Assembly: GCF_029968095.1 (NCBI RefSeq)
Contig: NZ_JASCIR010000033.1
Location: 1 to 64,000 of the forward strand
DNA length: 64,000 nucleotides
From: Streptomyces solicavernae
Lineage (GTDB): Bacteria > Actinomycetota > Actinomycetes > Streptomycetales > Streptomycetaceae
Direction: 5' to 3'
Both the position numbers and the translations under genes were made by a program. Under the pieces are notes generated by a model. That model saw only the letters and a program-made list of their open reading frames with translations. It was not told the DNA's origin and searched no databases. Of the stretch, positions 26,633-36,484 are shown one piece after another (position 1 is the stretch's first letter; every line of letters begins with the position of its first letter).

Positions 26633-28186
26633 TCAGGCGAACCGCTGGCTCGCCGAGCCGTCGCACGCCCGCAGGCGCAGTGGCTCCCGCGCGCCCGCGA
26701 GCGTGAGGCAGAGCCCGGTCGCGGAGGCAGGCCGGATCGTCGGGCCGTCGCGTACGAAGCGCTGGTTGGCGCCGCCGTGGCAGTTCCACAGGACCAGGTC
26801 CGTGCCCGCCGTCACCGACTTGGCGTCCAGGCAGCGGTCCTGGGTGAGTTCGGTGTGCACGGTGCCGTGCTCGGCGTCGTACCACCAGTTCTGGTTGCGG
26901 CCGTCGTGGCAGTCCCAGCCGAGGACGCGGGTGCCGTTGGCGCTCTGCGCGCCGTCGACGTCCAGGCAGGTGCCGGTGGCCGCGTTCCTGAGTGGCTTGA
27001 AGACGTCGTCCCAGGCGTACGGGACGAGCTCCGGCTCGCCCGAGGAGTTGACGTCGGCACAACTCGCCTCGCGCGCCCCGGACTCGTAGAGCTGCGTGAG
27101 GCAGGAGGCGAAGGCCGCGTGGCCGGCCCTGTTGGGGTGGAAGGACTGGCGCAGCGAGTTCTCGTCCGGCAGGCCGGGTTTGGAGAGGTCGATGTAGAGG
27201 CCGCGCGCCCAGGTGCTCTGCATGCAGACCTCGTGGCCGTGGAAGAGCCGCGAGTTGTCGAGGTAGGTGGCGCCGGTGTTCGCGGCGGCCTCGCGGATGC
27301 CGCGCTCGAAGGCGGGCACGGCGGCGTTGCGGCCCCACACGGTGTCGGAGTCGTACCCCATGCCGCCGCAGGCGAGCTTGCCGGGGAAGTCCGGGTTGTC
27401 GCGGAAGTCCGGTCCGATCGGGCTGGGATAGCCCATGACGACGAGCTGGTACGCGCCGTCCGCGTACCCGGCGTCGCGCATCACGGTCCGCAGGTCGCGC
27501 ACGGTCTGCTCGACCTTGGGCACGAGAGCGTCGACGCGGGACTGCCAGCCGGGCGCGTACTTGGGCTCGCAGGGGCCCTGGCTGAGCAGGTAGCGGGTGA
27601 CGCAGTCCGTCATGACGGGCCCGAACTGCAGGTCGTCGTTGGCGCCCGCGACCAGCAGCACCATCTTGATCCTCGTGTTGCGGGCCTTCACGGCGAGGCT
27701 GTCGCTCTGCACCAGCTCGTCCGCGTACTGCTTGCTGCCGCCGATGCGGATGTTGGCGGTGGAGGCGCCCGAGCAGGAGACGTTGTAGGTGACGTCGGCG
27801 GCGATGCCGGTGCGGTGGATCGCGGCGTCCGGCGAGCGGTGGCACCAGTTGTCGGGGCCGTTGGTGCCGGGCTCGTACGTGCCGACGCCCTCGCCGGAGA
27901 TCTCGCTGTCGCCGAGTGAGATCAGGGCCGACTTCCGCTCGGCGAGCGGGCGCTCGGCCGGGTCGCCGTAGAGCTTCGTCGCCTCGGCGGCGCGGATCTT
28001 CTCCAGTTCCGGCGGCAGGGGTGCGGCAGCCGGCTTCTTCGGCGAGGGCGTGGCGGCCGACGGCGCGGCGTGGGCGGCTGGAACATGGAGTCCGGCCACG
28101 GCCGCCGCCGCTGCCGCCAGGACGGCGACGGCGTTCCGCCGGATGGTGAGCCTGGGTCTGGGTCTTGCGCGCTGCGTTCGGTGCAT
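26633..28186 (-). CDS. Secreted SGNH/GDSL hydrolase with C-terminal ricin-type lectin domain
   Basis: Product of 517 residues. The N terminus is a Sec/Tat-like signal (RTQRARPRPRLTIRRNAVAV followed by an Ala-rich hydrophobic run and AAHAAPS cleavage region). Residues 80-365 are an SGNH esterase domain: block I SLGDSEISGEGVGTYEP with nucleophile Ser, VLLVAGANDDLQFG (block III Asn), and SFHPNRAGHAAF with the catalytic His. Residues 385-517 form a ricin B/CBM13 trefoil with three QxW-like repeats (NQNWWYD, NQRFVRD, SQRFA). It would be an extracellular esterase or lipase that anchors to a polysaccharide. Cysteine pairs suggest disulfides. Confidence 0.88.
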   Translation of the reverse strand: MHRTQRARPRPRLTIRRNAVAVLAAAAAAVAGLHVPAAHAAPSAATPSPKKPAAAPLPPELEKIRAAEATKLYGDPAERPLAERKSALISLGDSEISGEGVGTYEPGTNGPDNWCHRSPDAAIHRTGIAADVTYNVSCSGASTANIRIGGSKQYADELVQSDSLAVKARNTRIKMVLLVAGANDDLQFGPVMTDCVTRYLLSQGPCEPKYAPGWQSRVDALVPKVEQTVRDLRTVMRDAGYADGAYQLVVMGYPSPIGPDFRDNPDFPGKLACGGMGYDSDTVWGRNAAVPAFERGIREAAANTGATYLDNSRLFHGHEVCMQSTWARGLYIDLSKPGLPDENSLRQSFHPNRAGHAAFASCLTQLYESGAREASCADVNSSGEPELVPYAWDDVFKPLRNAATGTCLDVDGAQSANGTRVLGWDCHDGRNQNWWYDAEHGTVHTELTQDRCLDAKSVTAGTDLVLWNCHGGANQRFVRDGPTIRPASATGLCLTLAGAREPLRLRACDGSASQRFA

Positions 28187-28301
28187 GCTGCCTCCCCGGG
28201 TTCGCTGTTACCCCCGGTATTTACTCGGCGGTAGGGCCGAGGGGAATAGGCCGAACAAGACAAGTGCTCAACTTTCAGAGCGACTTCGGAGGCGTACGGA
28301 C

Positions 28302-29708
28302 ATGACGAACGACCGCACGGACGAGACCGCGTACCGCGTCGAGCACGACTCCATGGGCGAGGTGCGCGTCCCCGCGCACGCCAAGTGGCGGGCCCAGACG
28401 CAGCGCGCCGTGGAGAACTTCCCCGTCTCCGGACAGCGCCTGGAGCGCGCCCACATCGAGGCCCTGGCCCGCATCAAGGGCGCCGCCGCGAAGGTCAACG
28501 CCGAGCTCGGCGTGCTGGACGCGGACCGGGCGCGGGCCATCCGGGAGGCGGCCGAAGAGGTGGCCGAGGGGCGCTGGGACGAGCACTTCCCGGTGGATGT
28601 CTTCCAGACCGGCTCCGGCACCTCGTCCAACATGAACACCAACGAGGTCCTGGCCACCCTCGCGACCGAACGCCTGGGCCGGGACGTCCACCCCAACGAC
28701 CATGTGAACGCCTCCCAGTCGTCCAACGACGTCTTCCCCTCCTCCATCCACATCGCCGCCACCGCCGCCGTCACGCGTGACCTGATCCCCGCGCTCGACC
28801 ACCTCGCCGAGTCCCTGGAGCGCAAGTCCGCCGAGTTCTCCGAGGTCGTCAAGTCCGGTCGTACGCACCTGATGGACGCCACGCCCGTCACCCTGGGCCA
28901 GGAGTTCGGCGGGTACGCGGCGCAGGTGCGGTACGGCGTGGAGCGGCTGCGGTCGGCGCTGCCGCGCCTGGCCGAACTCCCGCTCGGCGGCACGGCCGTG
29001 GGCACCGGCATCAACACCCCGGCCGGGTTCTCGGCCGCCGTGATCGCCGAGGTCGCCCGCGCCACCGGCCTGCCGCTCACCGAGGCCCGGGACCACTTCG
29101 AGGCGCAGGGGGCGCGGGACGGACTGGTCGAGGCCAGCGGGCAGTTGCGGGTGATCGCGGTCGGCCTGACGAAGATCGCCAACGACCTGCGCTGGATGGC
29201 CTCGGGCCCGCGCACCGGTCTGGCCGAGATCAACCTGCCCGATCTGCAGCCCGGTTCGTCGATCATGCCGGGCAAGGTCAACCCGGTGATCCCGGAGGCC
29301 GTCCTGATGGTCGCGGCGCAGGTCGTCGGCAACGACGCGACGGTCGCCACGGCGGGCGCGGCGGGCAACTTCGAGCTGAACGTGATGCTGCCGGTGCTCG
29401 CCAAGAACGTACTGGAATCGGTCCGGCTCCTCGCCAACGCGTCCCGCCTGCTCGCCGACCGCACGGTCGACGGCATCACCGCCAACGCCGAACGCGCCCG
29501 CGAGTACGCTCAGTCGTCGCCGTCCGTGGTCACGCCGCTGAACCAGTACATCGGGTACGAGGAGGCGGCGAAGGTCGCCAAGCGGGCGATCGCGGAGCGG
29601 CGGACGATTCGCGAGGTCGTCCTCGACGGGGGGTACGTGGAACGCGGCGACCTCACCCTCAAGCAGCTGGACGAGGCCCTGGACGTCCTGCGGATGACCC
29701 ACCCGTGA
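28302..29708 (+). CDS. fumC: Class II fumarate hydratase
   Basis: Cluster-free tetrameric fumarase of the TCA cycle, 468 residues. It carries QTGSGTSSNMNTNEVLA, VNASQSSNDVFPSSIHIAA, SGRTHLMDATPVTLGQEFGG (catalytic His region) and the superfamily signature GSSIMPGKVNPVIPE. Start ATG 28302 has GGAGG at 28288-28292. Only 23 nt separate its stop from the DUF402 gene. Confidence 0.95.
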   Translation: MTNDRTDETAYRVEHDSMGEVRVPAHAKWRAQTQRAVENFPVSGQRLERAHIEALARIKGAAAKVNAELGVLDADRARAIREAAEEVAEGRWDEHFPVDVFQTGSGTSSNMNTNEVLATLATERLGRDVHPNDHVNASQSSNDVFPSSIHIAATAAVTRDLIPALDHLAESLERKSAEFSEVVKSGRTHLMDATPVTLGQEFGGYAAQVRYGVERLRSALPRLAELPLGGTAVGTGINTPAGFSAAVIAEVARATGLPLTEARDHFEAQGARDGLVEASGQLRVIAVGLTKIANDLRWMASGPRTGLAEINLPDLQPGSSIMPGKVNPVIPEAVLMVAAQVVGNDATVATAGAAGNFELNVMLPVLAKNVLESVRLLANASRLLADRTVDGITANAERAREYAQSSPSVVTPLNQYIGYEEAAKVAKRAIAERRTIREVVLDGGYVERGDLTLKQLDEALDVLRMTHP

Positions 29709-29731
29709 CGGCACCGCACTAAAATCCGTGC

Positions 29732-30394
29732 ATGACACACAAGACGAGCGGGCACTGGGCCCCCGGCACCCCCGTCCTGTGGCGGTACCGGGACAACGCG
29801 AGCCCCCGCTTCCACATCTGCCGTCCCGTCACCGTCGTGCAGGACACCGACGAACTGCTCGCCGTCTGGCTGGCGCCGGGCACGGAATGCGTCAAACCTG
29901 TCCTCGCGGACGGCACTTCGGTCCACGAGGAGCCGCTGGCCACCCGCTACACCAGGCCCCGCACGGTGCACCGCGAGCGCTGGTTCGGCACCGGCGTCCT
30001 CAAGCTGGCGCGGCCCGGCGAGCCCTGGTCCGTGTGGCTGTTCTGGGAGCCCGGATGGAAGTTCCGGAGCTGGTACGTCAACCTGGAGGAGCCGCGTACC
30101 CGTTGGGCGGGCGGGGTGGACTCGCAGGACCACTTTTTGGACATCTCCGTGCGCCCGGACCGCAGCTGGCGCTGGCACGACGAGGACGAGTTCGCACAGG
30201 CCCAGCGGGACGGCCTGATGAGCGCCCGGCAGGCCCGCGCGGTGCGCTCGGCGGGCCGGGCGGCGGTCGAGTCGATCGAGGCGTGGGGGCCGCCGTACAC
30301 CTCCGGCTGGGAGGAGTGGCGTCCCGATCCGGAGTGGAATGTGCCGTTCCTGCCGGTGGACTGGGATCGTACGCCCGCGCATGTGTCCCCATGA
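29732..30394 (+). CDS. DUF402 (FomD-like) domain protein
   Basis: Product of 220 residues. The DUF402 core is visible in RERWFGTGVLKLARPGEPWS, FWEPGWKFRSWYVNLEEP and DHFLDISVRPDRSWRWHDED, followed by FAQAQRDGLMS. The conserved Lys, Tyr, Asp and Glu residues are those that bind nucleotide diphosphates in FomD and in Ntdp phosphatases. Most genomic copies have no known substrate. Probably co-transcribed with fumC. Confidence 0.85.
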   Translation: MTHKTSGHWAPGTPVLWRYRDNASPRFHICRPVTVVQDTDELLAVWLAPGTECVKPVLADGTSVHEEPLATRYTRPRTVHRERWFGTGVLKLARPGEPWSVWLFWEPGWKFRSWYVNLEEPRTRWAGGVDSQDHFLDISVRPDRSWRWHDEDEFAQAQRDGLMSARQARAVRSAGRAAVESIEAWGPPYTSGWEEWRPDPEWNVPFLPVDWDRTPAHVSP

Positions 30395-30526
30395 GACCCT
30401 TGCTGCGCCCCCATGGTCCAAACGTAGGATCGTCGTCCACAAGGGCGCGTAGTGCGGCGCGGAGCGAGGGCAACTGACCAGGCCTTCGAACTTTCTGACC
30501 GTACGTCATCGAGGGGCGGCAGTGAC

Positions 30527-31198
30527 GTGAGCGAAGGGTACGAGGGGTACGGCGGCGCCGCGCCGGACCGTACCGGGCAGGCCGAGGCCTTTGACGCCAT
30601 CGGCGCGCGGTACGACGAGGCCTTCCCGCACAAGGAGGGCCAGCTCGCCACAGGTGAGTGGCTGGCGAAGACGCTGCCGCCCGGCTCCCGGGTCCTCGAC
30701 GTGGGCTGCGGTACCGGCGTCCCCACGGCGCGGCAGCTCGTGGACGCCGGGCACACCGTGGTCGGCGTGGACCTGTCCCGCACCATGCTGGACCTCGCGC
30801 GCGAGCGGGTGCCCGAGGGCGCGTTCCATCAGCGGGACCTCGCCGCGCTGCGCGCCGAAGGGCCGGACGGCCTCGGCACGTTCGACGGCATCACCTGCTT
30901 CTTCACGCTGCTGATGTTGCCGCGCGCGGAGATCCCGCACGCGCTCGCGCTGCTGCGCTCGCTGCTTCGCCCCGGTGGCCTGCTCTCGCTGTCGATGGTC
31001 GAGGCCGACCTCGACGACACGGCGATCCCGTTCCTCGGCCGGACGATCCGGGTATCGGGTTTCCGGCGGGACGCCCTGCGCGAGGCCGTGCGCGCCGCGG
31101 GTCTGGACATCGCCGGGGAGGACGCGTACGCGTACGAACCGGCCGGACCCGACGCCCCACCCGAGCACCAGCTGTTCCTCAACTGCCGCCGCGCGTGA
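30527..31198 (+). CDS. Class I SAM-dependent methyltransferase
   Basis: Product of 223 residues with motif I VLDVGCGTGVPTARQLV near residue 60, GVDLSRTMLDLARERVPEGA (motif II acidic residue), and GTFDGITCFFTLLMLPRAEI for the post-I region. This is the methyltransferase 11/25 type acting on a small molecule; substrate unknown. GTG 30527 with GAGGGG 10 nt upstream fits better than the earlier in-frame ATG/GTG codons. Followed after 112 nt by the phosphatase gene, with no terminator that I can see. Confidence 0.87.
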   Translation: MSEGYEGYGGAAPDRTGQAEAFDAIGARYDEAFPHKEGQLATGEWLAKTLPPGSRVLDVGCGTGVPTARQLVDAGHTVVGVDLSRTMLDLARERVPEGAFHQRDLAALRAEGPDGLGTFDGITCFFTLLMLPRAEIPHALALLRSLLRPGGLLSLSMVEADLDDTAIPFLGRTIRVSGFRRDALREAVRAAGLDIAGEDAYAYEPAGPDAPPEHQLFLNCRRA

Positions 31199-31310
31199 GG
31201 CACATCGACGGCACCGGACCCACCGAGCCCACCACCCCCAACGACGGCACCGACGGCACCACATCTCGGCGCGCGCCGCGCGCAGCCCCGGACGGACGGA
31301 TTCAAAAGGC

Positions 31311-33710
31311 GTGACGGAGCACCCCACCTCCCACGAGGGCAGGCAGCCAAGAGCTGCCCGGCCGAACCCCGCGGACCCCCGCGGGGCGCTGCTGCGTTCC
31401 CCGGACTCCGCCGAAGGACCGGACCGGCCGGGCCACGGCGACGGCACGGACTTCCCCGGAACCGACCGGCCGCCCGTGACCGGCCTGCCGACGGGAGCCG
31501 ACGGACAGGCTGCGGCCGAGGGGCAGGCCGTGGCCGAGGGGCAGACCTTGGGCGAGGGGCAGCCCTTGGGCGAAGGGCAGCCCATGGCCAACCCGCACCC
31601 CGCGGCCGACGGGCACTCCAGCGCGCCGCCCCGGACCGCTGCCGCCTTACCGCCACAGGGTCCCCGGAACCAGCCCGGCGACGACGGCGAGCACCGCAAG
31701 ACCGGCCCCGCCGACACCCCCGAACCGGACGCGCACCGCCCGCGCCCCGGCCCGCTGCCCGTGCCCCCGGCCCGGATGGGCGGTTCGGGCGGCGAGAGCG
31801 GCGAGAGCGGCGGCAGCCTCGGCCCCGCCACGCACCCCGAGCCCTCCGCGCACCCCGGCACCTCCGCCGCCGTACCCGCCGCCGTACCCGCCGACGTCCG
31901 GGCGGACGGACTGCCGCCCGCCCCGCCCGTACCGCCCGCGCCCCCGTCCGGCGACGGCGGCGGCGCGGCCCGGCACGGCGGGGACCGGCTGCGGTTCGTG
32001 GGCGCCGCGACCCGGCGGATCGCCCGCGGCATAGACCTCGACGAGATCGTGATGGGCCTGTGCCGGGCGACCGTGCCCACGTTCTCCGACGCGATCCTCG
32101 TCTACCTCCGCGACCCGCTCCCGGTCGGCGACGAGCGGCCCGTCGGCCCCGTCGTGCTGCGCCTGCGCCGCACCGACCGGATACCCGACGAGCTGGACGA
32201 CACGGTGTCCGACGGCGGCGTCCTGCTGCCCCCGCTGCCGGCGCAGCCCGACCCGACGCCGACCCTGCAGCTGCGCTGGAGCCGGGGCGAGCCCAACGCC
32301 GCCGAGCTGTGCGAGGTGCAGATCGGCGGTGCTCTCGCCGAGGTCCTTCGCGGGGTCCGGCCGGTCTTCGGAGACACCCCCGCCGCGCGCGCCGCGCTGC
32401 CCGAACTCCTCGGCGACGAGCACACGCTGCCCGAGGGCCGGCGGGCGATCCTCGCCCCGCTGCGGGGCCGGCGGCGGGTGATCGGCGCGGCCGTGTTCCT
32501 GCGCCGCCCGGAGCGCGCCGCGTTCGAGCAGGACGACCAGCTGGTCGCCGCGCAGCTCGCCACGCACACCGCGCTCGGCATCGACAAGGCCGTGCTCTAC
32601 GGCCGCGAGGCGTACATCGCGGACGAGCTGCAGCGCACCATGCTCCCCGAGACGCTGCCGCAGCCCACCGGCGTCCGCCTCGCCAGCCGGTACCTCCCGG
32701 CCGCCGAGACCGCCCGCGTCGGCGGCGACTGGTACGACGCGATCCCGCTGCCCGGCAGCCGCGTCGCCCTGGTCGTCGGGGACGTCATGGGCCACTCCAT
32801 GACCTCGGCCGCGATCATGGGCCAGCTCCGCACCACCGCGCAGACCCTCGCCGGGCTCGACCTGCCCCCGCAGGAGGTCCTGCACCACCTCGACGAACAG
32901 GCCCAGCGCCTCGGCAGCGACCGCATGGCGACCTGCCTGTACGCGGTCTACGACCCGGTCGCGCACCGCATCACCATCGCCAACGCCGGCCACCCGCCGC
33001 CCGTGCTCCTGCACATCGGCGGGCGCGCGGAGGTGCTGCGCGTACCGGCCGGAGCGCCGATCGGCGTCGGCGGGGTCGACTTCGAGGCCGTCGAGCTGGA
33101 CGCCCCGGCGGGCGCGACGCTGCTGCTCTACACCGACGGCCTGGTCGAGTCCCGCCTCCGTGACGTGTGGACCGGCATCGAGCAGCTGCGGGAACGGCTC
33201 GCCGCGACCGCCGAGTTGACCGGCCCGGACCACGCGCCGCCCCTCGAAGCGCTCTGCGACGAGGTGCTCGACATGCTCGGACCGGGCGACCGGGACGACG
33301 ACATCGCGCTGCTCGCCGCCCGCTTCGACGGGATCGCGCCCAGCGACGTCGCGTACTGGCAGCTCGACCCGGAGGACTCCGCGCCCGGCCGGGCCCGGCG
33401 GCTGGCCCGTCGCGCCCTTGCCGCCTGGGACCTGGAGGACCTGACGGAGTCGGTGGAGCTCCTGGTCAGCGAGGTCGTGACCAACGCGGTGCGGTACGCG
33501 TCGCGGCCGGTCACGCTGCGGCTGCTCCGTACGGATGTGCTGCGCTGCGAGGTCGGGGACGACGTGCCGCAGCTGCCGAGGCTGCGGCAGGCCCGCGCCA
33601 CGGACGAGGGCGGGCGCGGCCTGTACCTGGTCAACCGGCTGGCCCGGCGGTGGGGGGCGACGCGGCTGTCGACCGGCAAGGTGGTGTGGTTCGAGCTGAA
33701 CCGGGGCTGA
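31311..33710 (+). CDS. GAF-SpoIIE phosphatase-HATPase regulator
   Basis: Multi-domain protein of 799 residues. Residues 1-215 are a disordered Pro/Gly/Ala-rich leader with an EGQ-containing six-residue repeat. Residues 220-440 are a GAF-like sensor (RFVGAATRRIARGIDLDEIV, then CRATVPTFSDAILVYLRDPL). Residues 445-675 are a PP2C/SpoIIE Ser/Thr phosphatase with GGDWYDAIPLPG, VVGDVMGHS, ANAGHPPPVLL and LLYTDGLVESR metal-site Asp residues. The C terminus is an RsbW-like HATPase (LVSEVVTNAVRYASRPVTL, then EGGRGLYLVNRLARRWG). Such proteins act in partner-switching control of sigma factors and sporulation. GTG start is the best available, with AAAAGG close by. Confidence 0.88.
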   Translation: MTEHPTSHEGRQPRAARPNPADPRGALLRSPDSAEGPDRPGHGDGTDFPGTDRPPVTGLPTGADGQAAAEGQAVAEGQTLGEGQPLGEGQPMANPHPAADGHSSAPPRTAAALPPQGPRNQPGDDGEHRKTGPADTPEPDAHRPRPGPLPVPPARMGGSGGESGESGGSLGPATHPEPSAHPGTSAAVPAAVPADVRADGLPPAPPVPPAPPSGDGGGAARHGGDRLRFVGAATRRIARGIDLDEIVMGLCRATVPTFSDAILVYLRDPLPVGDERPVGPVVLRLRRTDRIPDELDDTVSDGGVLLPPLPAQPDPTPTLQLRWSRGEPNAAELCEVQIGGALAEVLRGVRPVFGDTPAARAALPELLGDEHTLPEGRRAILAPLRGRRRVIGAAVFLRRPERAAFEQDDQLVAAQLATHTALGIDKAVLYGREAYIADELQRTMLPETLPQPTGVRLASRYLPAAETARVGGDWYDAIPLPGSRVALVVGDVMGHSMTSAAIMGQLRTTAQTLAGLDLPPQEVLHHLDEQAQRLGSDRMATCLYAVYDPVAHRITIANAGHPPPVLLHIGGRAEVLRVPAGAPIGVGGVDFEAVELDAPAGATLLLYTDGLVESRLRDVWTGIEQLRERLAATAELTGPDHAPPLEALCDEVLDMLGPGDRDDDIALLAARFDGIAPSDVAYWQLDPEDSAPGRARRLARRALAAWDLEDLTESVELLVSEVVTNAVRYASRPVTLRLLRTDVLRCEVGDDVPQLPRLRQARATDEGGRGLYLVNRLARRWGATRLSTGKVVWFELNRG
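31512..31585 (+). repeat. 18-bp in-frame tandem repeats
   Basis: Four copies of an 18-bp unit (GCCGAGGGGCAGGCCGTG and variants) give AEGQAV, AEGQTL, GEGQPL, GEGQPM in the disordered head of the phosphatase. Confidence 0.85.
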
Positions 33711-33807
33711 GGTCTCAGGCCGTTTGTCCGGCTGCTGCGCCGTCGTGGCGGGCCGCGCCCCGCGGCGGAGCCGCACATGTCACAGCCCCGCGCCCCTGCC
33801 GGGGCCC

Positions 33808-36180
33808 CTACTCCCGCGCCGGCCGGTCAGGGTTCCCCGGCTCCTCGCCCGGCTCCGTGGGGATGGTCCAGGAGCCGGACGGGGCCGGGCTGGTCGGGAG
33901 GCCGGTCGGGCCTGTCGTCGGCGGCACGGTCGTCGGACCGTCCGTCGGAGGCGTCGCCGTCGAAGGCGGAGCCGTCGTCGGGTCCTGAGAAGTCGGCGGC
34001 GCCGAGGGCGTCTCAGTCGGGTCGGCCGACTCAGGCTCCGTCGTCGCGGACGGCGGCGGTTCCACGCCCGCCCCCATGTCCGTATCGAGGTCGAACTCCG
34101 CGTCCGAGCCGCCGTTCAGGGCGCCGAGCGTGTACGCGGCCCAGATCCGGGACGGGAAGCCGCTGCCGTGGATCTTGCCGTCGCCGCCCGCGCCGGCCAG
34201 CGAGACGTGGTCGCCGGAGCCCGCCGGGGCCCCGCCGGGCCGCTTCAGGCCGCCGCCGCCCTCGGGCGCCTCGCCGAACATGCCCACCACGGTGACCATT
34301 TCGGGGGTGTAGCCCGCGAACCAGGCCGAGACGTTGTTGTCCGACGTACCCGTCTTGCCCGCGGCCTCGTACTTGCCCGCGTACCGCCCGGAGCCGACCA
34401 CCGAGCCGGTGCCGTCGTTGACCACGCCCTGCAGGACGGAGGTCACGGAGTCGGCGGTGGTGCGCTGCACGACCTGCTCGCCCAGCGGCTCCGGCTGGAC
34501 CTTCTCGCGGTCCTTGTGCGTGGCCGACTTCAGGATGGACGGGGTGACCTTCTTGCCGTGGTTGTCGAGGGTCGCGTAGACGCCCGCCATCTCCATCGGG
34601 CTCGCGCCCATCGAGCCGAGCGTCATCGCCGGTTCCGTGGTGATCTTCTGCATGCCCAGGTCGGAGGCGGTCTGCGCGACCCGGTCCATGCCGACGTCGG
34701 CGCCCATCTGCGCGTACACCGAGTTCACCGAGTGGTCCATGGCCCGCTGGACGGTGATGTCGCCGTAGTCCTTCTTGCCCTCGTTCGGCGGGGCGTACGG
34801 CTTCTCGCCGCCCTCGACCGGACGGCCGCTGGTGCCGTCGTACACCGTGCCCGCGCGGATCGGGGTGCCGTCCTGCGTCGTGGCGTCGTTCTCCAGGGCG
34901 GACGCGAGGATCACGGGCTTGAACGTGGAGCCGGGCTGGTAGTCGTCGCGGGTCGCGTTGGACTGGTAGTGCTTGAGGTAATCCTCGCCGCCGTAGAGGG
35001 CGATGACCGCGCCGGTCTTCGGGTCCACGGAGACCACACCGGCCTGCACGGCGGCGTCGACCTTCCGCTCGTCGGTGTCCAGCTTGTCGTTGAGCTGCGC
35101 GTCGACCGCGTTCTGGAGGGCCTTCTGCTTCTCCGGGTCGATGTTCAGGGTGACGGTCCAGCCGCCCGCCTTGAGCTTGGCCTCGGCGTCGTCGCGGGTG
35201 TCGCCGCGGCGCATCAGCTCGGCGACGATCTGCTGGTCGGCCGCGTCCACCAGGTATCCGGCCTGGCCCGCCTTGCCGGCCTCCGGCTTGGGCTTGTCGG
35301 GCTTGTCGAACTTCATGCCGGACCGCTCGCCTGCGTCCAGCCAGTCCTCCTCGACCATGTTGTCGAGGACGTAGTTCCAGCGCTCCTCGACCAGCTTCTT
35401 GCTCGCCGGGGACGCCACGGCCCAGTCGTACTGGCTGGGGGCCTGCAGCAGCGCCGCGAGGTAGGCGCCCTGCTCGACGGTCAGCTCCTCGGCGTCGATG
35501 CCGTAGTAGGCCTGGGCGGCGGCCTGGATGCCGTAGGCGCCGCGGCCGTAGTAGCTGGTGTTGATGTAGCCCGCGAGAATCTCGTCCTTGCTCTGCTTCT
35601 GGTCGACCTTGAGGGAGATCACCAGTTCCTTGAGCTTGCGGGTGACCGTCTGGTCCTGGTTCAGGTAGTAGTTCTTGACGTACTGCTGGGTGATCGTCGA
35701 ACCACCCTGCTTGCCCTTGCCGGTGAGGGTGTTGAAGACGCCCCGGGCAGTGCCCTTGAGGTCGATGCCCTGGTCCTTGTAGAAGGTCTTGTTCTCCGCG
35801 GCCACGAAGGTCTTCTGCACGTCCTTCGGCACCCGGTCGAGCCCGACGATCTCGCGGTTCACCTCGCCGGTACGGGTGATCAGGCTGCCGTCCGCGTACT
35901 TGTAGACGTTGCTCTGCTGCTGGGCCTGCTCGTTGGCCACCGGCACCGGGACCAGCACGTACAGCGCGACGAAGCCGCCCATCGCGAGCAGGCAGAGCCC
36001 GAAGAGGGTGCCGAGGACCCGCTTCCAGGTGAAGAAGCGGCGGATGCCGCCCTTGCCACCGCCCTTGCCCCTGGCGGCCCGGCGGGCGCCACGGGGGCGT
36101 ATGCCATCGGACTGCGAACGCGCCGCCGCCCGGCGTTCCCCGCCGCGCTGCCGCGCTCGTCTCGCTTCCGCTCGGCCCAT
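33808..36180 (-). CDS. Class A penicillin-binding protein (glycosyltransferase/transpeptidase)
   Basis: Bifunctional peptidoglycan synthase of 790 residues. The basic cytoplasmic head ends in a membrane anchor (VLGTLFGLCLLAMGGFVALY, residues 55-75). The glycosyltransferase domain follows with AAENKTFYKDQGIDLKGTAR (catalytic Glu) and GGSTITQQYVKN. The transpeptidase has QPGSTFKPVILASAL (SxxK), HSVNSVYAQM (SxN) and AAGKTGTSDNNVSAWF (KTG). The last about 90 residues are a Pro/Thr/Ser-rich tail rich in PP and TT pairs. A stand-alone gene, divergent from the SPFH gene. Confidence 0.93.
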   Translation of the reverse strand: MGRAEARRARQRGGERRAAARSQSDGIRPRGARRAARGKGGGKGGIRRFFTWKRVLGTLFGLCLLAMGGFVALYVLVPVPVANEQAQQQSNVYKYADGSLITRTGEVNREIVGLDRVPKDVQKTFVAAENKTFYKDQGIDLKGTARGVFNTLTGKGKQGGSTITQQYVKNYYLNQDQTVTRKLKELVISLKVDQKQSKDEILAGYINTSYYGRGAYGIQAAAQAYYGIDAEELTVEQGAYLAALLQAPSQYDWAVASPASKKLVEERWNYVLDNMVEEDWLDAGERSGMKFDKPDKPKPEAGKAGQAGYLVDAADQQIVAELMRRGDTRDDAEAKLKAGGWTVTLNIDPEKQKALQNAVDAQLNDKLDTDERKVDAAVQAGVVSVDPKTGAVIALYGGEDYLKHYQSNATRDDYQPGSTFKPVILASALENDATTQDGTPIRAGTVYDGTSGRPVEGGEKPYAPPNEGKKDYGDITVQRAMDHSVNSVYAQMGADVGMDRVAQTASDLGMQKITTEPAMTLGSMGASPMEMAGVYATLDNHGKKVTPSILKSATHKDREKVQPEPLGEQVVQRTTADSVTSVLQGVVNDGTGSVVGSGRYAGKYEAAGKTGTSDNNVSAWFAGYTPEMVTVVGMFGEAPEGGGGLKRPGGAPAGSGDHVSLAGAGGDGKIHGSGFPSRIWAAYTLGALNGGSDAEFDLDTDMGAGVEPPPSATTEPESADPTETPSAPPTSQDPTTAPPSTATPPTDGPTTVPPTTGPTGLPTSPAPSGSWTIPTEPGEEPGNPDRPARE

Positions 36181-36484
36181 TGCTCCGTCGCTCCAGTCAG
36201 TTCGGCTCCCCCGGGTCAGCTCATGAAGCTAACACCGGCCATGCGGACAAAGGACTGCTGATCCGGCCTTTTCCGGACGTGACAATCAGCACCTGCCCCA
36301 TGGGAACCGACTCGCCGGGCGTACGAAGGGTTGCCCTGGGGTGGTGTGGAGGCTTGGCAACGGATGGGTTGGCAGGGAGTGGGGCAGCGCATTAAAGTGT
36401 TAGCACTTTGATTCACTGTTGAGAGCATCTACAGCACTCACTGCTGGACACAGCGCAGAAGCACACAGAGAAACGGGGACAGCG
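36181..36484. promoter_or_regulatory. Divergent promoter region between the PBP and SPFH genes
   Basis: About 300 nt without coding signal. The SPFH side contains the palindrome AAAGTG-TTAG-CACTTT at 36394-36409, 76 nt before the SPFH start, with AT-rich flanks unusual for this DNA. Perhaps the -10/-35 region and operator overlap here. Confidence 0.55.
36394..36409. promoter_or_regulatory. Perfect palindromic operator candidate AAAGTG-TTAG-CACTTT
   Basis: Perfect 6-bp arms around TTAG. It lies upstream of an operon whose second gene encodes a ribbon-helix-helix protein, so autoregulation by that protein is a natural guess. I cannot show binding. Confidence 0.6.
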